This document shows, piece by piece, positions 1-9,700 of a stretch of 64,000 bases of DNA (positions are counted from its first letter, which is position 1; every line of letters starts with the position of its first letter). Origin of the DNA: G965230615 sp965230615. GTDB taxonomy: Bacteria > Pseudomonadota > Gammaproteobacteria > HTCC5015. A program made the position numbers and the translations under genes. The notes beneath the pieces are model-generated. The model made no database searches. It was given only the letters and a program-made list of their open reading frames with translations, and was not told where the DNA came from. The stretch lies in contig OZ246012.1 in the NCBI GenBank assembly GCA_965230615.1, positions 3,286,001-3,350,000 on the forward strand, given 5' to 3'.

Positions 1-735
1 ATCGCATAATGCGCGTAAGCGTTGTAAGTAAACAGGGTGGTACATGCGCATATAACCTGCACATTGCACCAATGGTTCAAGGATTACCGCACAGATTTCC
101 TCATGTTGAGCTTCCAGAGTTGTTTGCATTTCGGCAAACTTGCGAACCGAGTAATCATGCCAACTCTCACCAGGCTCGCGATGAAAGCAGTCTGGTGATT
201 CAACAGTAATTACATCCATGAGTAATGGTGCATAGGTCTCTTTATATAAGGCAACGTCCCCCACAGCGAGTGCGCCTAATGTTTCGCCATGATAGCTATT
301 GCTTAATGTTACAAATTTTTGCTTCTTATCTTGCCCACAATTTTTCCAATAATGGAAACTCATTTTGATTGCGGCTTCAACGGCTGCTGAGCCATTATCT
401 ACAAAAAAACATCTATCGAGTCCTGGTGGTGTGAGCTGGACTAGTTTCTCTGCTAGCTCAATAACAGCCTCATGGCTAAAGCCTGCGAGTAGCACATGCT
501 CTAGCTTTTCAGATTGTTGCTGCAGTGCTTTATTGAGGCGTGGATTACTGTGTCCAAATAAATTAACCCACCAGGAGCTAACCGCATCAAGATAGCGATT
601 GCCTTCAAAATCTTCCAGCCAGACACCTTTGCCACGCTTGATCGGAACCAGGGGTAACCACTCATGATCTTTCATTTGGGTGCATGGATGCCATAGAACA
701 TTTAAATCGCGCTCAATAATTGACTGATTATTCAT
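1..735 (-). CDS. bioA: adenosylmethionine-8-amino-7-oxononanoate aminotransferase (partial, C-terminus outside window)
   Basis: Class III PLP-dependent aminotransferase of biotin synthesis; it uses SAM as amino donor to convert KAPA to DAPA in the cytoplasm. The frame is open from the ATG at 733-735 to the window edge, giving the first 245 residues. The N-terminus carries the typical BioA signature (WHPCTQMKDHEWLPLVPI, then SSWWVNLFGHSNP) and the cofactor-loop stretch FVDNGSAAVEAAIKM near residues 115-130. The PLP lysine would lie beyond the window. It is transcribed away from metF and separated from it by 184 bases containing a hairpin. The other biotin genes seen here (bioH, bioC) are about 43 kb away, so the pathway is not one operon. 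Identification is from family motifs. Confidence 0.93.
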   Translation of the reverse strand, partial: MNNQSIIERDLNVLWHPCTQMKDHEWLPLVPIKRGKGVWLEDFEGNRYLDAVSSWWVNLFGHSNPRLNKALQQQSEKLEHVLLAGFSHEAVIELAEKLVQLTPPGLDRCFFVDNGSAAVEAAIKMSFHYWKNCGQDKKQKFVTLSNSYHGETLGALAVGDVALYKETYAPLLMDVITVESPDCFHREPGESWHDYSVRKFAEMQTTLEAQHEEICAVILEPLVQCAGYMRMYHPVYLQRLRALCD

Positions 736-880
736 AGTTTGCTCTGTGGTGAATATTTCATGCTCTAGCATACACTACTCATTAAGGTGAATGGAATGGT
801 TTGCTGCCGATAGCCGTTTTTATAATCGCTGGGTAAGGTAAGAGAGTGATATGGAGTTGTAAGCCCGAAGGCCTGTCGGG

Positions 881-908
881 TACCCCTGACATTGCGGTAT
901 CAGGGGTA
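881..908 (-). terminator. hairpin downstream of metF
   Basis: Nine-base perfect arms (TACCCCTGA at 881-889, TCAGGGGTA at 900-908) with a 10-base loop lie just after the metF stop codon on the minus strand. A second small GC-rich fold (GCC-TTCG-GGC) follows at about 860-880. There is no good U-tract, so this may be a weak or Rho-assisted 3' end, or simply an mRNA-stabilising hairpin. Confidence 0.5.
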
Positions 909-919
909 CGAGAGTTTGT

Positions 920-1774
920 TTACAGCTCTGAGAGTTTTAGGTTGTTCCAAATGGTGGTCGTAGGCTCAACCTGGTTCATTGTATAGAAGTGTAAGCCAGG
1001 GCAGCCCGCTGCCAATAGTTTGTCACAGAGGCTTGTGACAACATCAATGCCAAATGCTCTTATCGAGTCGCTATCATCACCATAGGCTTCGAGCTGCTTA
1101 CGAATCCAGCGTGGTATTTCAGCGCCGCAAGCATCAGAAAAGCGTGCTAAATTAGCATAGTTGGTGATTGGCATAATGCCGGGCACAACAGGTATTTTTA
1201 AACCCGCTTGTTCGCAGCGCTCGATAAAATGAAAATAGGCATCAATATTATAAAAATATTGAGTGATGGCGCTGTTAGCACCGCTATCTACTTTACGAAT
1301 AAAATTTTGAATATCTGCTTCGGCGTCAGTGGCTTGTGGATGGTATTCTGGATAGGCAGCAACTTCAATAAAAAAATGATCGCCGGTAGCTTCACGAATA
1401 AAACTGACTAAATCGTTAGCATAACTAAATTCGCCTTTTTCATAAGTGCCTGATGGCATATCACCGCGTAATGCAACCAGATGACGAATGCCAGCCTCTT
1501 GATAGGTGCTTAATAGCTGTTTAATTTCTGCTTTGCTCGAAGCAATGCAAGATATATGTGGTGCTGCAGCACTACCTGCTCGTTGAATATCCAGCACGGT
1601 TTCCAGGGTGCGGTCACGCGTAGAACCGCCAGCACCAAAAGTAACAGAGAAAAAGCGTGGCTTAAGGCTGGCAAGTTGCTGGTGTACGCTATTTAGTTTT
1701 TCCTTGCCGTTAGGTGTTTTGGGCGGGAAAAACTCAAAGCTAAAAGTGCGGCTATGTTGCTTTTGTGATTGCAT
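920..1774 (-). CDS. metF: 5,10-methylenetetrahydrofolate reductase
   Basis: Flavoprotein that reduces 5,10-methylene-THF to 5-methyl-THF, the methyl donor for methionine synthase. The protein begins with the family signature FSFEFFPPKT and keeps VTFGAGGSTRD, LVALRGDMP, EVAAYPEYHP and the C-terminal CPGLHFYTMNQ, so it is full length (284 residues from the ATG at 1772-1774). An in-frame GTG at 1808-1810 would add 12 residues. Neither start has a convincing Shine-Dalgarno; the ATG was chosen because close family members start shortly before SFEFFPP. It lies 126 bases downstream of ahcY on the same strand with only a hairpin between, so read-through from the SAH-riboswitch-controlled ahcY transcript is plausible (inference). 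Confidence 0.95.
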   Translation of the reverse strand: MQSQKQHSRTFSFEFFPPKTPNGKEKLNSVHQQLASLKPRFFSVTFGAGGSTRDRTLETVLDIQRAGSAAAPHISCIASSKAEIKQLLSTYQEAGIRHLVALRGDMPSGTYEKGEFSYANDLVSFIREATGDHFFIEVAAYPEYHPQATDAEADIQNFIRKVDSGANSAITQYFYNIDAYFHFIERCEQAGLKIPVVPGIMPITNYANLARFSDACGAEIPRWIRKQLEAYGDDSDSIRAFGIDVVTSLCDKLLAAGCPGLHFYTMNQVEPTTTIWNNLKLSEL

Positions 1775-1857
1775 GTGTTTAGGCCCAATTAATAATGTTG
1801 CTAAGCTCACAACAACTAAACGAGAGTTGTCGGCAATAAGTTTAAGTGTGACTATTG

Positions 1858-1886
1858 CCAGGAGGCAGTGGTTGACTGCCTCCTGG
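1858..1886 (-). terminator. strong intergenic hairpin between ahcY and metF
   Basis: Perfect 12-base inverted repeat (CCAGGAGGCAGT at 1858-1869, ACTGCCTCCTGG at 1875-1886) with a 5-base loop, 15 bases after the ahcY stop codon. No U-run follows on either strand. It could attenuate transcription or protect the ahcY 3' end rather than terminate fully. Confidence 0.5.
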
Positions 1887-1900
1887 TATTAGCCATTGGC

Positions 1901-3316
1901 TTAGTAACGATAGTGGTCCGGCTTGTAAGGGCCATCTACAGCAACACCAATATAGTCAGCTTGCTCTTGTGAAAGTTCGGTCAATTTAGCCCCGATCTTT
2001 TGTAAGTGCAGTTTGGCAACTTTTTCATCAAGTTTTTTAGGTAATACATACACTTTATTCTCGTAAGCATCGCCATTACTCCAAAGCTCAATTTGTGCTA
2101 ACACTTGGTTGGTGAAAGAGTTAGACATTACAAAGCTTGGATGACCCGTTGCACAGCCTAAGTTTACTAGGCGACCTTCGGCTAGCATGATGATGCGCTT
2201 ACCGTCAGGGAAGATGATGTGATCAACTTGTGGTTTAATGTTTTCCCATTGGTATTGTTTCATGCTGGCAACATCAATTTCATTATCAAAGTGACCGATG
2301 TTACAAACAATGGCTTGGTCTTTCATAGCCAGCATGTGATCATGTGTGATAACCATATAGTTACCTGTCGCAGTAACAAAGATATCTACCTGGCTGGCAG
2401 CATCGTCCATTGTTACTACTTTAAAGCCTTCCATTGCAGCTTGCAGAGCGTTAATTGGATCAATTTCTGTAACCCAAACAGTTGCACCTAAGCCGCGCAA
2501 TGATTGTGCGCAGCCTTTACCAACGTCGCCATATCCACAAACTAATGCCGTCTTGCCGGCAATCATCACATCAGTTGCGCGCTTAATGCCGTCAACTAAA
2601 GACTCGCGACAACCATAGAGGTTATCAAACTTAGATTTTGTAACTGAGTCGTTAACGTTGATTGCAGGGAAATTTAAGCCGCCGTCTTTTTCCATTTGGT
2701 AAAGACGTAAAACACCAGTTGTCGTTTCTTCGGTTACGCCTTGGATGCTGGCCAGGTTACGTGAGTACCAACCTGGGTGTGACTTTAGGCGAGCACGGAT
2801 AGCGTTAAATAAAGCCACTTCTTCTTCGCTACCTGGGTTTTCTAATACTGAAGGGTCTTTTTCCGCTTTGCTGCCCAGCACGATCAATAATGTAGCATCG
2901 CCACCGTCGTCCAAGATCATGTTAGGTGTGCCGCCATCATGCCAGTCAAAAATATTGTGAGCATATTCCCAATACTCTTCCAATGTTTCGCCTTTATAAG
3001 CATAAACCGGGATACTCGCCGCAGCGATGGCCGCAGCAGCGTGGTCTTGTGTTGAGAAAATATTACATGATGCCCAGCGCACTTCCGCACCGAGTGCCAC
3101 CAAGGTTTCGATTAATACTGCCGTTTGGATAGTCATATGCAGACTACCGGCAATTTTTGCACCTTGTAATGGCTTTTGCTCACCGTATTCTGCGCGCAAA
3201 GCCATTAGGCCCGGCATTTCAGTTTCGGCAATTAGGATTTCCTTGCGACCCCAGTCAGCAAGATTAATATCAGCAACACGACAGTCTTCAAAAACAGAAT
3301 TGGCAATAGCACTCAT
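1901..3316 (-). CDS. ahcY: adenosylhomocysteinase (S-adenosyl-L-homocysteine hydrolase)
   Basis: Hydrolyses SAH to adenosine and homocysteine, relieving product inhibition of methyltransferases. It is NAD-dependent, cytoplasmic and a tetramer in the family. 471 residues, full length. Visible motifs are the N-terminal [21 protein letters not shown], the NAD-binding [19 protein letters not shown] around residues 260-280, [11 protein letters not shown], and the canonical C-terminus YKPDHYRY whose Lys and Tyr reach into the neighbouring subunit. The start ATG (3314-3316) has an AGAGGAAC Shine-Dalgarno at about 3324-3330. The leader carries an SAH riboswitch immediately upstream, which independently supports both the gene identity and its regulation. 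metK lies upstream and metF downstream, forming a methyl-cycle cluster. Confidence 0.98.
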   Translation of the reverse strand: MSAIANSVFEDCRVADINLADWGRKEILIAETEMPGLMALRAEYGEQKPLQGAKIAGSLHMTIQTAVLIETLVALGAEVRWASCNIFSTQDHAAAAIAAASIPVYAYKGETLEEYWEYAHNIFDWHDGGTPNMILDDGGDATLLIVLGSKAEKDPSVLENPGSEEEVALFNAIRARLKSHPGWYSRNLASIQGVTEETTTGVLRLYQMEKDGGLNFPAINVNDSVTKSKFDNLYGCRESLVDGIKRATDVMIAGKTALVCGYGDVGKGCAQSLRGLGATVWVTEIDPINALQAAMEGFKVVTMDDAASQVDIFVTATGNYMVITHDHMLAMKDQAIVCNIGHFDNEIDVASMKQYQWENIKPQVDHIIFPDGKRIIMLAEGRLVNLGCATGHPSFVMSNSFTNQVLAQIELWSNGDAYENKVYVLPKKLDEKVAKLHLQKIGAKLTELSQEQADYIGVAVDGPYKPDHYRY

Positions 3317-3335
3317 TCGCTGTTCCTCTAGCTAA

Positions 3336-3414
3336 ATGAGCGCCGTTGTTAAGTGAATCAACGCCATATGTTTGAGCCTGACAGGGATAAAACCTGCTGC
3401 AACGCCCCTCAAAC
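3336..3414 (-). promoter_or_regulatory. S-adenosylhomocysteine (SAH) riboswitch
   Basis: On the minus strand the leader reads TTTGAGGGGCGTTGCAGC, then a CAGG-loop-CCTG stem, then TCAGGCTCAAA, then after a variable stretch CAACGGCGCTCA. P1 is TTTGAG/CTCAAA (3408-3413 with 3371-3376), and CGTTG can pair with CAACG to form the closing pseudoknot. These conserved blocks match the established SAH riboswitch class known upstream of ahcY in proteobacteria. The pseudoknot 3' strand ends only about 8 bases before the Shine-Dalgarno, so ligand-dependent exposure of the ribosome site (an ON switch) is likely. Assigned from memory of the consensus. Confidence 0.88.
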
Positions 3415-3424
3415 TGACGTAGGT

Positions 3425-3461
3425 ACCGAGTTATACAGAGAGTTTATACCAAGAACTCGGT
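3425..3461. repeat. inverted repeat around the putative ahcY promoter
   Basis: ACCGAGTT at 3425-3432 and AACTCGGT at 3454-3461 form a perfect 8-base inverted repeat with a 21-base spacer. A TATAAC-like -10 for ahcY (minus strand, 3430-3435) overlaps the promoter-proximal arm. It could be an operator or a small hairpin; function unknown. Confidence 0.35.
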
Positions 3462-3470
3462 TCCATTATA

Positions 3471-3509
3471 AAAAAACCGGCCCAATTATAATAAATCTGG
3501 GCCGGTTTT
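3471..3509 (-). terminator. rho-independent terminator after metK
   Basis: On the minus strand AAAACCGGCCCA is followed by a 10-base loop and TGGGCCGGTTTTTTT, i.e. a GC-rich 12-base stem with a U-run. It lies about 75 bases after the metK stop codon and before the ahcY promoter/riboswitch, so ahcY is transcribed from its own promoter. Confidence 0.88.
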
Positions 3510-3583
3510 CTAGCGTTATTTTTTAGCCTGAACGCAAAATTGTGAGAAAGTGCGCTTATAGGCGAAAAATAATAACGGGCAAA

Positions 3584-4741
3584 TTAGCTGATAGCCGCTT
3601 TTAAATCAGCCGCTTTATTGGTTTTTTCCCAGCTAAAGCTGCTTTCTTCGCGACCAAAGTGGCCATAAGCAGCGGTTGGTAGATAGATAGGCTGTAGTAA
3701 ATCTAGCATTGAGTGGATACCGTAAGGGCGCAGGTCAAAGTGCTCACGAGCCAGTTTTACGATATCTTCATCGGCCATTTTGCCAGTACCAAAGGTTTCG
3801 ATAGCAATTGAGGTTGGCTCGGCAACACCAATAGCATAGGAGATTTGGATTTCACAGCGCTCAGCTAAGCCTGCAGCAACAATATTTTTGGCAACATAAC
3901 GGCCAGCATAAGCTGCAGAACGATCCACCTTAGACGGGTCTTTGCCTGAGAAAGCGCCGCCGCCATGGCGAGCTTTGCCGCCGTAAGTATCAACAATAAT
4001 TTTGCGTCCTGTGAGGCCGCAATCACCGACTGGGCCACCGATAATAAATTGGCCTGTTGGGTTAATATGAATTTTAGTATCGCTGGTTAATAGCTCAGCT
4101 GGAATAATCGGTTTGATGATCATCTCGCGCACGGCTTCTTGTAAGTCAGCTTGGCTGACATCGGGGCTGTGTTGGGTCGAGAGTACAATCGCATCAGCAG
4201 CGACGGGTTTGCCATCTTTGTAGTGTAAAGAGACTTGGCTTTTTGCGTCAGGACGCAACCAGGATAGCTCGCCATTTTTGCGTAACTCGGCTTGGCGCTT
4301 GACCAGTAAATGTGAGTAGGTAATAGGAGCAGGCATCAATACATCTGTTTCATTGGTTGCATAGCCAAACATAAGGCCCTGATCACCTGCGCCTTGCTCT
4401 TCAGGTTTGCTGCGATCAACGCCTTGCGCGATATCCGGCGACTGCTTGCCGAGTGCATTAATGACAGCACAGGTCTCCCAATCAAAGCCCATTTCGGTGC
4501 CTTCATAACCGATGGACTTGATAGTTTGGCGGACAACCTCTTCATATTCAATATTGGCGGTTGTTGTGATCTCGCCTGCTAGAATTACCATGCCGGTTTT
4601 CACCAGTGTTTCACAAGCAACCCGCGCATGCTTATCCTGACTTAGTATGGCATCCAGTATGGCGTCTGAGATCTGGTCACACATTTTGTCTGGGTGGCCT
4701 TCTGAGACAGATTCAGAGGTGAAAACAAATTCATCAGTCAT
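3584..4741 (-). CDS. metK: S-adenosylmethionine synthetase
   Basis: Makes SAM from methionine and ATP; cytoplasmic, Mg2+ and K+ dependent. 385 residues, standard length. Motifs: [20 protein letters not shown] at the N-terminus (ATP-site His in GHPDK), [10 protein letters not shown] near residue 117, [19 protein letters not shown] (P-loop-like) near 258-278 and DLRPYGI near the C-terminus. It is separated from ahcY by a strong terminator and probably has its own promoter overlapping the dnaG stop codon. It sits where rpoD normally follows dnaG. Confidence 0.98.
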   Translation of the reverse strand: MTDEFVFTSESVSEGHPDKMCDQISDAILDAILSQDKHARVACETLVKTGMVILAGEITTTANIEYEEVVRQTIKSIGYEGTEMGFDWETCAVINALGKQSPDIAQGVDRSKPEEQGAGDQGLMFGYATNETDVLMPAPITYSHLLVKRQAELRKNGELSWLRPDAKSQVSLHYKDGKPVAADAIVLSTQHSPDVSQADLQEAVREMIIKPIIPAELLTSDTKIHINPTGQFIIGGPVGDCGLTGRKIIVDTYGGKARHGGGAFSGKDPSKVDRSAAYAGRYVAKNIVAAGLAERCEIQISYAIGVAEPTSIAIETFGTGKMADEDIVKLAREHFDLRPYGIHSMLDLLQPIYLPTAAYGHFGREESSFSWEKTNKAADLKAAIS

Positions 4742-4830
4742 ATTTTTTTCCTAAAACTTTAAGTATAAATTAAAACCCTTTTCTGCAGACCCAAACTCCA
4801 GTGTCAGTTCAGCCCAAGCGTAGGGCGGCA

Positions 4831-4861
4831 ATTATAGCCCATAAAAAGCCCAATTAGTCAA
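4831..4861 (-). promoter_or_regulatory. putative sigma70 promoter of metK
   Basis: Minus strand: TTGACT (4856-4861) and a consensus TATAAT (4831-4836) separated by 19 bases, slightly long. The -35 overlaps the dnaG stop codon. The predicted leader is about 80 bases with a small GC-rich hairpin (GCCC...GGGC). No known SAM riboswitch class was recognised in it. Confidence 0.5.
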
Positions 4862-6660
4862 TGGCGACGATATTGTTGCAGCTCTTGCCGTTCTTTTTCC
4901 GTAAATTGTTTGGGGTTATTGTTAAGCTTTTGTAGCAATTCAATAAATCGCTGCTCGTGATACTTTTTCAGGATTTGCTGAATGCTGTCGGTGAATATCG
5001 TTTGAAACTGCTGAGGCTGCTCATTGTCGATGTGAAAGTCATGACTGGCTAAGCGAGCAAGTACTTTGCTGTTTGGGGTGTCACGATAGCGTTCCAATAG
5101 GGCTTGTGATGTAATTCCTGGCTCTTCACTAATAAGCGCAATCAGCTCAAGTAACAATGGTATTCCTGGGCTGTTGTAATTTTTTAAAGTTGCTATATCA
5201 ATTTCTAGTGATAATGCTAGGGCTGGCTTATTCAATAAAGCGGCAATAGCTTTACGTAAATCAGTCATTTCCAGTGATGAACCACGTTTGTTGGCGCGGC
5301 GGAGGCGAGGCGTGGGGGCACTTGTTTGCTGCTCTGGTATGTCCGCATAGTGTGGTGCAGCTATGTTGTTTTCATTGCCCACTGGTATAAGCTTGTCGGC
5401 ACTCAGCCCTACAATATCAGCCAGTTTGCCAATAATCAGTTCGCGTAATACACTGGTTTGCATACGTTTAATTAAAGGTTTAGCGGCTTCGGCGAGCTGC
5501 GCGCGACCATCTAAGCTCAGTGTGTCATATTGGCTTTTTAGTTCATCCAATAAGTATTCTGATAAAGGCAGGGCTTGTGCAAGATTGTCTAAAAAAGCCT
5601 GCTTACCAATTTTATTTACCTGGCTGTCAGGGTCTTCACCTTCTGGTAAAAACAAAAAACGAACTTGATGACGGTCACTCAGTACGGTTAATGCTGTTTC
5701 CAGCGCACGCCAAGCGGCTTGCCGACCTGCGCGATCCCCGTCAAAGCAAAAAATAATATCCTGGCTCAGTTTAAATAAATTTTTTAAGTTGTCACTGGTT
5801 GTGGCTGTGCCGAGTGTTGCCACACAATTGTTGATGTCATGCTGGGCTAGCATAACAGTGTCCATATATCCCTCGACAACTAATAAACTATCCGTGTTGG
5901 CTTTTTGCTGTCGCAGCTCATATTGAGCATATAACGTTTGGCTTTTATTAAAAACAACCGTTTCGGGTGAGTTTAAATATTTAGGGTTGTCTTCTGGGTT
6001 AAGTATTCTACCGCCAAACGCAATCGTACGACCACGACGATCCCGAATAGGGAACATGATGCGATTGCGAAAGCGATCGTAGTAACGCCCTTTATCTTTG
6101 TCTTTCTCAATAATTAAGCCTGCTTGCAACAGAGTTTTTTTCTGAGCTTCATCTTGCCCAAAGCGTTGCAAAATATTATCCCAGCCAGCGGGCGCATAAC
6201 CTATGGCAAAATCAGCTGCAATTTTTCCACTTAAACCACGTGCTTTTAAATAATCAATGGCAGCTTGATGCTGTCTTAACTGCTTTTGGTAATATTGTGA
6301 GATTTTATCGAGTACAGCATAGACTTCTTCATACGTTTTTACAGGTGTGCTATGGCCGCCTTCGCGGGGAACCTCTAGGCCCATTGATTGCGCGAGCGTT
6401 TCTACGGCTTCTGGAAACGATTGGTTTTCATATTCCATGACAAAGCTAATGGCTGTGCCGTGAGCGCCGCAGCCAAAGCAGTGATAAAATTGTTTGTCAG
6501 GGCTTACAGTAAAAGAGGGTGTTTTTTCATTATGGAAAGGGCAGCAGGCAACATAGTTGCTGCCTGCTTTTTTGAGTGGTAGGCGAGAGTCAATGACCTC
6601 CACAACATCGACGCGGGCTAATAGGTCGTCGATAAATTGTTTTGGAATGAGTCCTGCCAT
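4858..6660 (-). CDS. dnaG: DNA primase
   Basis: Synthesises RNA primers at the replication fork with DnaB helicase. 600 residues. The N-terminal CHC2 zinc finger is intact (CPFHNEKTPSFTVSP...YHCFGCGAHG, residues 40-65). The RNA-polymerase core follows, with the TOPRIM motif LLVVEGYMDTVML near 260 and the acidic FCFDGDRAGRQAAWRAL near 310. The last ~150 residues are the variable helicase-binding domain. In most gammaproteobacteria dnaG sits in rpsU-(yqeY)-dnaG-rpoD; here gltB is upstream, metK downstream, and rpsU-yqeY lie about 35 kb away. Confidence 0.97.
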   Translation of the reverse strand: MAGLIPKQFIDDLLARVDVVEVIDSRLPLKKAGSNYVACCPFHNEKTPSFTVSPDKQFYHCFGCGAHGTAISFVMEYENQSFPEAVETLAQSMGLEVPREGGHSTPVKTYEEVYAVLDKISQYYQKQLRQHQAAIDYLKARGLSGKIAADFAIGYAPAGWDNILQRFGQDEAQKKTLLQAGLIIEKDKDKGRYYDRFRNRIMFPIRDRRGRTIAFGGRILNPEDNPKYLNSPETVVFNKSQTLYAQYELRQQKANTDSLLVVEGYMDTVMLAQHDINNCVATLGTATTSDNLKNLFKLSQDIIFCFDGDRAGRQAAWRALETALTVLSDRHQVRFLFLPEGEDPDSQVNKIGKQAFLDNLAQALPLSEYLLDELKSQYDTLSLDGRAQLAEAAKPLIKRMQTSVLRELIIGKLADIVGLSADKLIPVGNENNIAAPHYADIPEQQTSAPTPRLRRANKRGSSLEMTDLRKAIAALLNKPALALSLEIDIATLKNYNSPGIPLLLELIALISEEPGITSQALLERYRDTPNSKVLARLASHDFHIDNEQPQQFQTIFTDSIQQILKKYHEQRFIELLQKLNNNPKQFTEKERQELQQYRRH

Positions 6661-6751
6661 TATAAAGCACGAAAAATAGAAGCTGTTATATCGTTATGGC
6701 CCAGTGATGAGCGTACTATTAATAATGCTAACAGCTTATTTCTCATATTGT

Positions 6752-9700
6752 TTATGCTGCTTTACGCAAAGCATCCAGTAAAGAGCCAATTTCAGCTGCT
6801 TTTGGCTTAACTAACCAGAACTTGTGCAACATGTTAAAGAAATTATCAACAATGCTTTGGGCCCAGGCACTGTTCGTTTCGTTGACATGTTCACGAATCA
6901 TATCAAGCAGAAAGTGCTGGTAAGCTTCCATCTCTTCGGTGTTGATACGGTGAATATCAATGAGTTCATGATTAAAGCAGTCAACAAAGCTATTGTCCTC
7001 ATCCAGTACGAAGGCCAAGCCGCCGGTCATGCCGGCACCAAAGTTAACGCCTGTTGGGCCGAGTACTGCAATCGCCCCGCCAGTCATATATTCACAACCA
7101 TGATCACCAATGCCTTCTATGACAGCATACGCGCCTGAGTTGCGCACGGCAAAGCGTTCACCGCCCATGCCAGCCGCAAATAGCTTACCGCCCGTTGCGC
7201 CGTATAAGCAGGTGTTGCCAATAATAGTGGTTTCATTGCTGGCAAAGTCAGAGCCTGTCGGAGGGGCAATAACCAGCTTGCCGGCAGCCATGCCTTTGCC
7301 CACATAGTCATTTGCGTCACCTGACAAATACATATGTAAACCACCTGCATTCCAAACACCAAAGCTTTGGCCTGCTGTGCCACTTAAGCGCAACACTATT
7401 GGGTTGGCTTCCATATCAAGGTTGCCATAACGAGCTGCGATTTCACCAGAGATGCGTGCGCCAATTGAACGGTTTAAGTTGCTAACCTCATAACTAAATT
7501 CACCGCCGGTACCCGCTTCAATGGTTGGCAGAATATCCAGTACCATTTTTTCAGCAAGCTCACCCCGGTCAAACGGTGTATTATGCGGCTCAACGCAGTG
7601 TGTCGGTAAGTCTTTTGCTAAACCGCCATCAGACAAAATAGGCGACAAATCCAACTTGTTTTGTTTGGTTGTCTCACCAGGTAATGTTTCCAGTAAGTCA
7701 GTACGACCAATTAAGTCTGTTAACTTACGAACACCAAGCTGCGCCATCAGTTCACGAACTTCCTGTGCGATAAAGCGGAAGTAATTCATGACTTTTTCTG
7801 GGTTGCCTTTGAAGTGGCGTAAACGCAAAACATTGTTTTGTGTGGCAACACCGGTCGCACAATTATTTAAATGGCATATGCGCAGATATTTACAGCCTAA
7901 TGCGACCATTGGCACAGTACCGAAACCAAATGTTTCTGCGCCAAGAATAGCAGCTTTGATGACATCTAGACCTGTTTTTAAACCACCATCGCCTTGCAGT
8001 CGAACTTTGTCGCGCAGGTCATTGGCACGTAGCGTTTGGTGTGTTTCACTCAAACCTAATTCCCAAGGAGAGCCTGCATAGCGTACAGACGTTAATGGGC
8101 TAGCGCCGGTACCGCCATCATAGCCTGAGATAGTAATCAAATCTGCATAGGCTTTAGCAACGCCCGTTGCAATCGTGCCTACGCCAGGCTCGGATACCAG
8201 TTTGACTGAAACCAGCGCTTTGGGGTTAATTTGTTTTAAATCGAAAATTAACTGCGCCAGATCTTCGATAGAATAGATATCATGATGTGGCGGTGGCGAT
8301 ATTAAGGCAACGCCTGGGTTAGAGTAGCGCAGGCGGGCAATCATTTTATTGACCTTATGGCCTGGTAGCTGGCCGCCTTCACCTGGCTTGGCGCCCTGTG
8401 CAATTTTAATTTGGATCACTTCGGCATTAACCAAGTAATGCGGTGTTACGCCAAAGCGACCGGAAGCCACTTGCTTGATTTTTGACATGCGCTCAGTGCC
8501 ATAACGCTCTGGATCTTCACCGCCTTCACCAGAGTTAGAGCGACCCCCAAGCCGATGCATGGCAACCGCTAAGTCCTCGTGTGCTTCAGGAGATAATGCG
8601 CCTAGTGACATACCTGCTGTGTCAAAACGTTTGAAAAGCGCTTCAGCCGGTTCGACTTCATCAATAGAAATAGCCGTTACATCATCACGCAGTTTTAATA
8701 AATCACGAAATACCATGGGTTGGCGATTGTTAACCAGATCAGCAAAAACCTGATAGTCAGCGTAGTCACCGGACTCAACCGCTTTTTGAATTGAGGCGAC
8801 AACGTCTGGGTTAAAGGCGTGGTACTCGCCGCCGTGAATATATTTTAAGAGGCCGCCTTGATCAGGCAGTTTGCGTGGATTCCAGGCTTGTTGTTGCAAG
8901 GCAATCTGATCGGCTTCCAAGTCGCTGAACGATGAGCCTTTCACACGATTCGTGGTGCCGGTAAAGCAAAGCTCAACGACTTCATTAGCCAAACCAACGG
9001 CCTCAAACAGTTGCGCGCCACGGTAGCTGGCGATGGTTGAGATACCCATTTTTGACATGATTTTGTAGAGGCCTTTATCAATGCCTTTACGGAAGTGTTT
9101 GGCCAAAACCATAAGATCGCTATCAACAATCTCACCGGTGTTGATCATGCCATTGAGTGACTCATAAGCCAGGTAAGGGTAGATAGCCGTTGCACCATAA
9201 CCTAATAAAACAGCAAAGTGATGTGGGTCTCTGGCAGTGGCTGTTTCAACAATGATATTAGAATCGCAACGTAGGCCCTGATTAATCAGGTGATGATGAA
9301 TGGCACCGGTGGCTAATGCTGCATGTGCTGGCAAAGTGTTATCGCTGATATTGCGATCAGACAAAATAATAAGCGTCTTGCCGTTGTTAATTGCATTAGC
9401 AGCCTGCTCACAAAAACCATTGATAGCAGCTTCTAGGCCTGTCGCAGGATCATAATTAAGATCGATGATCTCATGAGCATAATCCGTATCATCCAAGTTA
9501 AGGATTTTGCGAAATTTGATTTCAGACAGAATGGGTGAGCGCAATACCAAGCGTTTGGCATGCTCCTCGCCTTCCTCAAACAGATTCTTTTCTCGTCCAA
9601 GGCAGGTTTCCAGTGACATCACAATGCTTTCACGCAAGGGGTCAATAGGCGGGTTTGTCACTTGCGCAAACTGCTGTCGGAAATAGTCGTAAGGTGAGCG

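Noticed and set aside
4742..4857. metK leader examined for a SAM riboswitch
   Set aside because: Only a small GCCC/GGGC hairpin was seen; no recognised SAM riboswitch core.
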